Of a stretch of 6,662 nucleotides of DNA, positions 1-4,901 are shown piece by piece; the first letter of the stretch is position 1, and the number at the start of each line of letters is the position of its first letter. The notes under the pieces are model-generated. The model was given only the letters and a program-made list of their open reading frames with translations, was not told where the DNA came from and did no database searches. This DNA comes from Promethearchaeota archaeon. Its GTDB lineage: Archaea; Asgardarchaeota; Lokiarchaeia; Sigynarchaeales; SOKP01. The position numbers were made by a program, and so were the translations under genes. Location: the NCBI GenBank assembly GCA_030668025.1, contig DAOUUT010000206.1, positions 1 to 6,662 on the forward strand. The letters are read 5' to 3'.

Positions 1-496
1 ACTTTTTCAAAACTGAAATATTTTTTTCGATTAACGGATGATACATGCTTTCATGCATAGCAGGAACTACGACTATGGGGATAGATGAGCCAAAAGCGGT
101 TGAAACTATTGTTGTTACCGGGGTGTCGTCTATCCCGTTAGCGACTTTAGAAATAGAATTTGCTGTTGCTGGACAGACCAAAATTAAATCAGCTTTTCCA
201 GCGGCATTAGGTCTATCACCCGCTAGAAAAACATGTTCAACTGATCCAGTTAAATGAGTAATTACAGGGTTTCCTGTAGCCCAATGCATTAAAGTTGGTT
301 TTATTAACTCTGTAGCTGCTTTTGACATTACGGAAACTACATCCGCTCCTAAACGCATTAATTCTCTAGCAATTATTGGAGCGTTAATAACCGCAACCGA
401 GCCAGTTAAACACATACATATAGTTTTTCCTCTTAAGATCGTTCCCTTGCTTTCTATAATGTCCTTGGATGGGTGCTGTAATCTGTCTTTTACCAT
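1..496 (-). CDS. coaBC: CoaBC (Dfp), phosphopantothenoylcysteine decarboxylase part; C-terminus beyond the left edge
   Basis: This is the N-terminal flavoprotein (CoaC) half of the bifunctional CoaBC enzyme. CoaBC joins cysteine to 4'-phosphopantothenate and decarboxylates the product to 4'-phosphopantetheine in coenzyme A synthesis. I translated 165 codons from the ATG at 496, with no stop up to the edge. Visible family marks are HPSK at residues 8-11, the first strand and FMN loop ending LTGSVAV (30-36), the likely catalytic His88 in VEHVF, the PATANSISKVANGIDDTPVTT segment (109-129), and PAMHESMY (145-152), the archaeal form of the bacterial PxMNxxMW clamp. The CoaB synthetase half is outside the window. 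In-frame TTG codons at 505 and 508 are alternative starts; an in-frame TAA lies just above them. No clear Shine-Dalgarno site is seen, so translation is probably leaderless or nearly so. The gene is visibly less AT-rich than the SWIM and VWA genes. The family call is secure; the exact start is not. Confidence 0.93.
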   Translation of the reverse strand, partial: MVKDRLQHPSKDIIESKGTILRGKTICMCLTGSVAVINAPIIARELMRLGADVVSVMSKAATELIKPTLMHWATGNPVITHLTGSVEHVFLAGDRPNAAGKADLILVCPATANSISKVANGIDDTPVTTIVSTAFGSSIPIVVVPAMHESMYHPLIEKNISVLKK

Positions 497-530
497 TTCT
501 TTCAACAAAATAGAGTTTTAATTAATATAC

Positions 531-550
531 TTAATAAAGTTATATTTTCA
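531..550 (-). promoter_or_regulatory. Possible TATA/BRE region for coaBC
   Basis: Read on the minus strand, the sequence is TGAAAATATAACTTTATTAA. It offers two TATA-like cores, ATATAA after a purine-rich GAAA that could serve as BRE, and TTTATTAA. The usual archaeal spacing of about 26 bases would place transcription start near 508-518, only 5-20 bases before the possible coaBC starts. The region is so AT-rich that chance matches are likely. Confidence 0.3.
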
Positions 551-653
551 ATTTAAAAATATTGCAATCCTTTAACTCTTTTTGGATATTTGAAGATAAT
601 TTTTTTGATTTATATCGTTAAATTGGAAGGCTTTAACTAAGGGATGTAATGAT

Positions 654-769
654 ATTTTAAAAAAGAAAGGAAAATATGTGATGTTCTTATAAAAAACATC
701 GTTTTATGGTGTTGCGTCGCTTTGACCAGGCATTTTTTCTCACTTTGTTTGTTATGTGAATTGTTTTTA
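654..769 (+). ncRNA. Candidate structured small RNA, copy 1
   Basis: I do not recognise this as a known RNA family. It shares about 115 bases with the second copy at 876-994, including 24 identical bases at the left (654-677) and 23 at 722-744. The plus-strand RNA can form a three-way junction. Its closing stem pairs 669-678 with 731-740, with one U-U mismatch and an outer G-U pair. The first arm pairs GATGTT (680-685) with AACATC (695-700). The second arm pairs TGGT (707-710) with ACCA (725-728) and can add an inner GC/GC pair (714-715 with 719-720). Differences from copy 2 fall mainly in loops and linkers. The plus strand is favoured weakly, because the outer stem pair is G-U on plus but C-A on minus, and T-runs follow at 764-768 and 778-782. 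A minus-strand RNA ending in the pyrimidine tract at 654-675 is the main alternative. Confidence 0.4.
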
Positions 770-846
770 ACTAATACTTTTTATTAATTTGAAACAGAAA
801 TGAAACGGCATAGATTACATTTTGTTAAATTGTAAGATCTATTTAA

Positions 847-854
847 TTATATAA
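847..854 (+). promoter_or_regulatory. TATA-like box upstream of repeat copy 2
   Basis: The sequence TTATATAA is centred about 26 bases before position 876-877, which is exactly where similarity between the two repeat copies begins. This is the spacing expected for an archaeal promoter whose RNA starts at the element. A comparable TTTATATC lies at 609-616 before copy 1, but would start the RNA about 15 bases ahead of the repeat. The AT-rich context makes false matches common. Confidence 0.33.
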
Positions 855-875
855 GAATATATTTTTAAACTACTC

Positions 876-994
876 ATTTTAAAAAAGAAAGGAAAATATA
901 TGATGTTTTAATAATAAACATCTAATATGGTATTGCTTCTGCTTGACCAGGCATTTTTTCTCACTCTATTTGTTAAATGAAATGTTCATTTTTA
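876..994 (+). ncRNA. Candidate structured small RNA, copy 2
   Basis: This is the second copy of the element at 654-769, offset by 222 bases at its left end and 221 at its right. The same helices can form. The closing stem pairs 891-899 with 953-961, again with one U-U mismatch; its innermost G-C pair of copy 1 is lost here. The first arm is GATGTTT (902-908) with AAACATC (916-922), 7 pairs and a 7-base loop. The second arm is TGGT (928-931) with ACCA (946-949), plus GC (935-936) with GC (941-942). Relative to copy 1, the hairpin loop grows from 3 to 4 bases and one internal loop shrinks by one, leaving the helices intact. A plus-strand TATA-like box at 847-854 would place transcription start near 876-877, the first base of the element. 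T-runs at 989-993 and 996-1001 could end the RNA. No compensatory pair changes are seen, so the structure is proposed, not shown. Confidence 0.42.
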
Positions 995-1041
995 GTTTTT
1001 TCAAAGCAATTTATGAATTGAAAATATTTATTTAAACTCCT

Positions 1042-1093
1042 AAAAAAACGAGATAGACCTTTTATTGTTAAAAGCTAATGCTAATGAAAAAAA
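1042..1093 (-). terminator. Oligo-T termination region after the DUF885 gene
   Basis: On the minus strand, two runs of seven T (1087-1093 and 1042-1048) follow the stop codon of the DUF885 gene by about 15 and 60 bases. Archaeal RNA polymerase stops at such U-rich tracts without needing a hairpin, and no strong hairpin is seen here. The pair fits a two-step transcription end for that gene before the repeat region. Confidence 0.5.
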
Positions 1094-1106
1094 TTTTAAT
1101 GCCATT

Positions 1107-2315
1107 TTATACTAAATCAGAGGGGAGAATCGGGTTGATAAGCAGATCCTGAAAATCCTTAGCCGAAGGAAATTCCCCATATTTGTTTATTATAAGTCTG
1201 CTTCCTATATTATACGAGAAAGCAGTAGTTGAATGTACTGGATTTAATAATAATTTTATTCGATTTTTTATATTTTCTTGGCTAAAGATTCCAAAACTGG
1301 TTGCGTAACGAATTAATCTCTCTTCACTCCACCCGTCAATAAGCGCGTGATAAGCAAGGTTATACAAATAAAGGGGCATTTTTCCTTTTACTTTGTTTTG
1401 TGCCATTATTACATCAAGAGAATCTTCTTTTGACGAGTCTGGACAAAATTCTCGTAAGCTAATTTCTGCTTGCTCCCGATAGTTAAAAAGCATATTCACT
1501 GCTGTATTCGCTATACCTTCGCTAATTATTAACTTGGGCGAGTTTAGTAGCAGAATTGAGTGTTCAAATTGATTTAACTCGTGATATAAGCTCTGTTCTT
1601 TGACAACAAATTCTGTGTGATGACCAGGGTATCCTTCGTGAGCGGCAGCAGGCAGAAATAATGTCCAATACATGTTATAATACGGGTTAACTTCTATTCG
1701 GGAGCGAAAATTACCCAGGTACCAATTGTAATAAGTCCATTTAATTTTATTATTGTTGTTATTTTTTACTATCTCTATATTAATGTGCTCACTTTCAGGT
1801 AAGAGATCGACAAACAATTCTTTAGTTCGCTCTCTCGTGATGCTGAGAGCTTTCTTAAATAATTCAAATACCTTACCTTTAGGAATCGTTCGCCGCACCC
1901 TTAAATCCTTCATGCGTTCTTCTAGACTTCCAGAACCGCTATATGCTTCGCGATACTCCTCTTTCAAGCTTTCCAATTCAGATTCATTTACGGGTCGCAA
2001 GGCTACATCATATAACCTTAAAAATTGTTCCTTAATAGAAATCTCGATACCGTTTAATATCTCGATCGAAGTCCTCAATACCGTCAGTAATTTCTCTAAA
2101 TATCGTTCGCCTTTTTTATCGTAACCTTGTTTAAACAAATCTTTTTGTAGAGCTTTGCAATCGGTTAATAATTTGTTTGGTGATGTTAGAACCTCATTTT
2201 CAACAATTTCACGTAATTTTTTAGGACCAATATAAAAATCTACATAACCTTTATTGTGTTTGTCTATACGAAGTGGTAAATGCAGAAATTTTTTTCCATA
2301 TTCAGATAATTTCAT
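1107..2315 (-). CDS. DUF885-family protein, putative zinc metallopeptidase (short form)
   Basis: This 402-residue protein carries the family hallmark HEGYPGHH (226-233, within AAAHEGYPGHHTEF) and a downstream SEGIAN segment (265-270) whose Glu266 matches the conserved Glu-Gly of the family. DUF885 proteins (PF05960) are grouped with the peptidase MA clan, so a zinc-dependent peptidase is the likely role; His226, Glu227, His232 or His233 and Glu266 are plausible zinc or catalytic residues. The closing part, with HSTTAFSYNIGSRLI (361-375), resembles the family C-terminus. No signal peptide or membrane segment is seen, so it is probably cytoplasmic. Many family members have about 550-600 residues, so this is a short form, apparently reduced at the N-terminus. 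An oddity is five consecutive Asn (185-189). The ATG at 2315 is supported by a Shine-Dalgarno GGGTG five bases upstream and a TATA box at the right distance. It is less AT-rich than the SWIM gene. Substrate unknown. Confidence 0.82.
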   Translation of the reverse strand: MKLSEYGKKFLHLPLRIDKHNKGYVDFYIGPKKLREIVENEVLTSPNKLLTDCKALQKDLFKQGYDKKGERYLEKLLTVLRTSIEILNGIEISIKEQFLRLYDVALRPVNESELESLKEEYREAYSGSGSLEERMKDLRVRRTIPKGKVFELFKKALSITRERTKELFVDLLPESEHINIEIVKNNNNNKIKWTYYNWYLGNFRSRIEVNPYYNMYWTLFLPAAAHEGYPGHHTEFVVKEQSLYHELNQFEHSILLLNSPKLIISEGIANTAVNMLFNYREQAEISLREFCPDSSKEDSLDVIMAQNKVKGKMPLYLYNLAYHALIDGWSEERLIRYATSFGIFSQENIKNRIKLLLNPVHSTTAFSYNIGSRLIINKYGEFPSAKDFQDLLINPILPSDLV

Positions 2316-2536
2316 AGTTACACCCGATAATTTCGTCCTTGAGTATATAAATTTAATATTTTATTTCAATAGTCAAACACTAAAGATAATCGTCTACTAA
2401 TAATATTATTCGAAATAAAGATTTAAATATTCATATTTGAGAATTTAGTTAATAATTATGATTGATTATGTTAAATTATTGGGTTATTTAGACACGATGG
2501 GGTTTATGTGGAATAACAATTTGAAGATAACTAAGT
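2316..2536. other. Spacer between the DUF885 and SWIM genes
   Basis: This AT-rich 221-base spacer holds the DUF885 promoter at its left end. After the SWIM gene stop codon I see no run of five or more T on the minus strand for well over 50 bases, so no obvious terminator closes that operon and some readthrough is possible. A 12-base perfect palindrome, AATAATATTATT (2399-2410), lies about 50 bases upstream of the TATA box; it could be an operator but may be chance in such AT-rich DNA. No open frame is seen. Confidence 0.5.
2321..2351 (-). promoter_or_regulatory. TATA box and Shine-Dalgarno site of the DUF885 gene
   Basis: On the minus strand, TTTATATA (2344-2351) is a near-consensus archaeal TATA box. 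Start of transcription about 26 bases on would fall near 2321-2325, which coincides with GGGTG (2321-2325), a match to the 16S rRNA anti-Shine-Dalgarno end, five bases before the ATG. The leader would therefore be only about 6-10 bases, with the ribosome site at its very 5' end. The box shows that this gene can be transcribed independently of the VWA/SWIM genes upstream. Confidence 0.6.
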
Positions 2537-4897
2537 TTATTTTTTAATTAAGTTCAATTTCAGCTTTAGTTTAGAGGCATAAAACATTATCTTATTAAAA
2601 ATATCTTGATCTATTTCTACTCTTACGCCTAAATTCAACATATTCGAAAATTGGTTGCCGTAATAGGTTTTAAAAAACTCGGATAAATTATATAAGGCGT
2701 TTTTTTCAGAAGATTGAAGTATTTTAGATTTTTCAAATTCTTCTTTTCTTATTTTTAGGATTTCACTAGAATATTTGACAAATTGCGTATGTCGCATTTT
2801 TTTTAGATCGAAAATCTTTGTACTCCCAAGCTCTCTTACTGTGAGTACATTTTTTAAGACGGAATGAATTTTTTCGAGCAATTTCGTTCTAAATTCATCC
2901 AGATTACTTACTTCGCGTAATAACTCCTGAATTATTTCAGAAAATGGTAAATCTAATCCAGCTAATTCAGTCCTTAAATTTAATAAGATTAAAATTTGAT
3001 CCGTTTTCTCTTCAGAATTAGATTTTAATTCTTGGTAAATAAATTCTCTTTCTTGATTTATAAAATCGAATAAAAATTTTCTAAAAGCTTTTACAAATTG
3101 AAGGTAATTTGGGACAAACACACTATTTGGGTTATTTGATATAATTTCATAAGCTTTAAAAGGGCTAATCTTTTTATCGAGAACTGATTTGATAAGAGAT
3201 AAAGGGTAGTATCCTTCAATAAATACCATTCCTTTCGAAATACTATTAATTGCGTCATTAAACGAACATTTTGCGATTATATTGATTCTTTTAACGATAT
3301 TTCCTTCAATTTTTACTGGTGTTTTTTGACAATAAACTAAATCGAACGGTTTCAAGTCGTGAAAAAGAGAATTGTTTTGATCTGGGATAACAATTTGAGC
3401 ACCATATGCATTTACTAAGCTCCCTTGTCTTGGCTTACTAGCTAAATCCCATTCGATTATCATAAGGTCGTTAATATTAGAATAATCTTGGTCAATGTCG
3501 TAATTATATTCTATAGGTTTACTTATTAACGAAAAGACATCTATAGAATTAATTTCGTAACTATTTTCTTCTCCCCAGAATTGTTTTTTATAATAAAAAA
3601 TATCTGGGAAGTTGTTTAAATCGTCTAAAAACAATTCTTTAATTATTAAATAGTTAACCCCAATTTCCGAAGATTTAATTGTAGAATCGTTTATTCCATA
3701 AAACCCTATGTGTTTTATAACGTAATTGTAAGCAGGGTTTTTGAGGTTCTCTTTATCGTGATTAACGATATAGGTGTTTCTCTTTTTTCTAAAGTCAACT
3801 TTAGATTTTTTGATTTTATATTTTTCTTTAAGTAGATTGAGAAAGGCAAATTTCTTTAAATATACTTTCTTTTCTAATTCTTTTATTTCGCTTTTATAAG
3901 CCTTATATTTGTCATAGTACGCATCTTTTTGAATCTTAAAAACTCCAAAATGCCTCTTCATTAGCTTTAGTTTATCAATTACGCAGAAATCCTCAATTTC
4001 GCTTTTGAAATACCTTACAATTTCGCTTTTAAACGATTCAAAAGCCTTCAAAGGTATTAAATCTTTAAAAAGCGGATTATAGTTAACAAGAGTTTCGTAA
4101 TTTTTTTTTATAAAAAAAGTTGAAAAGTACATTTCATTGAAATCGTTTGAATTAGCCATTTTTTCCAATTTCTTAAGTATAGACGAAACAAAAGATTCGT
4201 TTTGAAATTTATAATCATCTAATAATCTATCAAATGATTCTATAATTCTAAGTATGTTAAAAAATGTATATTCTGAGACCGAATTGAGAAATAATTTAAT
4301 TCCTTTTTCTATGTAGTGGTTGTATTTGAGAAGATATGGTCCTAACTCGTTATCATAGGCTGATTGCAGAAATTCAAAAAATTCAATATATAAATTATTT
4401 TCAATTGCTGTTTTCAAATACCGTTCAATAATCGATTCGCACTCGTGTTGATTAATAATCGCTTTATTTAAATAATTTAATCCATCAACACAATTTTTAC
4501 ATTCAAAACAAGCATTAGCTAATTCCAAATAGTTTTTACTTTTCTTTTTGGAACCAAAGTCTTCAGAGGTTAAATAATAATCGTCAATATTGTTGATAAT
4601 TTTTAAAGAAATCGACGGTTTTATTATCGTTAAAAGTCTTATTAGATGAATACATATCTTATCATCTCTTTCGCTATGTATTAAAAAAGTAGGACAATCG
4701 TGAAATATTTCATTTTTTTTCTCGTTAATAACTAGGTGGAATTCCCGGTCATTATCTAAAATGATTGATCTTATCTTTATTGGATCTTCTTTCAGTGAAA
4801 TTATATTAATTTTATTTTTCTGGAACTCAATTGATTTCTTATATATTTCAATTCCATATTTCTCAATTATTAATTCTGATAATTTATTTTTTGTCAT
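2537..4897 (-). CDS. SWIM-like zinc-finger protein, large, partner of the VWA protein
   Basis: The 786-residue protein has an N-terminal SWIM-type zinc finger: His66-x-Cys68-Pro-x-Phe71, then Cys82-x-His84 followed by Leu-Ile-Arg-Leu-Leu. The usual motif is CxC..CxH; here the first Cys is His. SWIM fingers bind DNA or protein. Residues 122-180 look like alpha-helical TPR-type hairpins and contain Cys130, Cys133 and Cys136 in a CxxCxxC arrangement. Residues 325-372 are very rich in Lys and Glu, probably a coiled coil or extended helix. Residues 475-565 look like a mixed beta domain with SLVNAYGAQIVIPD, DLKPFDLVYCQKTPVKIE and KGMVFIEGYYPLSLI; I do not recognise it. The remainder to 786 is helical. 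No signal peptide or membrane segment is seen. The ATG lies four bases after the VWA gene stop, with only a weak AGAAGA ahead, so translation is probably coupled. It is strongly Lys/Asn/Ile rich. The role is likely shared with the VWA protein, but the process is unknown. Confidence 0.75.
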   Translation of the reverse strand: MTKNKLSELIIEKYGIEIYKKSIEFQKNKINIISLKEDPIKIRSIILDNDREFHLVINEKKNEIFHDCPTFLIHSERDDKICIHLIRLLTIIKPSISLKIINNIDDYYLTSEDFGSKKKSKNYLELANACFECKNCVDGLNYLNKAIINQHECESIIERYLKTAIENNLYIEFFEFLQSAYDNELGPYLLKYNHYIEKGIKLFLNSVSEYTFFNILRIIESFDRLLDDYKFQNESFVSSILKKLEKMANSNDFNEMYFSTFFIKKNYETLVNYNPLFKDLIPLKAFESFKSEIVRYFKSEIEDFCVIDKLKLMKRHFGVFKIQKDAYYDKYKAYKSEIKELEKKVYLKKFAFLNLLKEKYKIKKSKVDFRKKRNTYIVNHDKENLKNPAYNYVIKHIGFYGINDSTIKSSEIGVNYLIIKELFLDDLNNFPDIFYYKKQFWGEENSYEINSIDVFSLISKPIEYNYDIDQDYSNINDLMIIEWDLASKPRQGSLVNAYGAQIVIPDQNNSLFHDLKPFDLVYCQKTPVKIEGNIVKRINIIAKCSFNDAINSISKGMVFIEGYYPLSLIKSVLDKKISPFKAYEIISNNPNSVFVPNYLQFVKAFRKFLFDFINQEREFIYQELKSNSEEKTDQILILLNLRTELAGLDLPFSEIIQELLREVSNLDEFRTKLLEKIHSVLKNVLTVRELGSTKIFDLKKMRHTQFVKYSSEILKIRKEEFEKSKILQSSEKNALYNLSEFFKTYYGNQFSNMLNLGVRVEIDQDIFNKIMFYASKLKLKLNLIKK

Positions 4898-4901
4898 TCT
4901 T

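Larger units (their letters stand above)
654..994. repeat. Direct repeat pair, about 115 bases per copy, one every 222 bases
   Basis: The two copies (654-769 and 876-994) lie in the same orientation. Identity is complete at 654-677/876-899 and 722-744/943-965, lower between these blocks, and fades after 744/965 through a TTTGTTA-containing segment. The 106-base spacer is not repeated at the matching position before copy 1, so this is duplication of a defined unit, not of a longer segment. No inverted ends, target-site duplication or transposase accompany it, and the copy number, size and spacing do not fit a CRISPR array. Confidence 0.85.
497..1106. other. 610-base region without a protein gene, carrying two copies of a structured repeat
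   Basis: No open frame with protein-like content is present on either strand between coaBC and the DUF885 gene. Bases 497-653 hold the coaBC upstream region and a TATA-like TTTATATC at 609-616 on the plus strand. Bases 654-769 and 876-994 are the two copies of the repeat described separately. Bases 770-875 are an AT-rich spacer with a plus-strand TATA-like box at its right end. Bases 995-1106 hold the T-rich 3' end of the DUF885 transcript. The only short frames are two 9-10 codon ones inside the repeats on the minus strand. Confidence 0.7.

Noticed and set aside
45..257. A 70-codon plus-strand open frame
   Set aside because: It lies opposite the well-supported coaBC coding sequence and has no recognisable protein features; it is a shadow of that gene.
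678..728. C/D box guide RNA
   Set aside because: RTGATGT resembles a C box in both copies, but no CTGA D box follows; only TTGA is present, and the spacing and hairpins do not fit a guide RNA.
891..912. Plus-strand micro-gene after AAAGGA (ATGATGTTT then TAA)
   Set aside because: It encodes three residues and is not preserved in the other copy, where the first ATG runs straight into TGA.
654..994. CRISPR array
   Set aside because: Only two units, each about 115 bases and internally diverged, with a 106-base spacer; CRISPR repeats are 20-50 bases and near-identical.
654..994. Remnant of an insertion sequence or MITE
   Set aside because: No terminal inverted repeats, no target-site duplication and no transposase fragment; the copies are in direct orientation with diverged loops.
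1075..1086. Tandem CTAATG repeat
   Set aside because: Two six-base units are expected by chance in this composition.
1753..2124. A 123-codon plus-strand open frame
   Set aside because: It is antisense to the DUF885 gene, has low-complexity Ser/Leu/Arg content and no ribosome site; it is a shadow.
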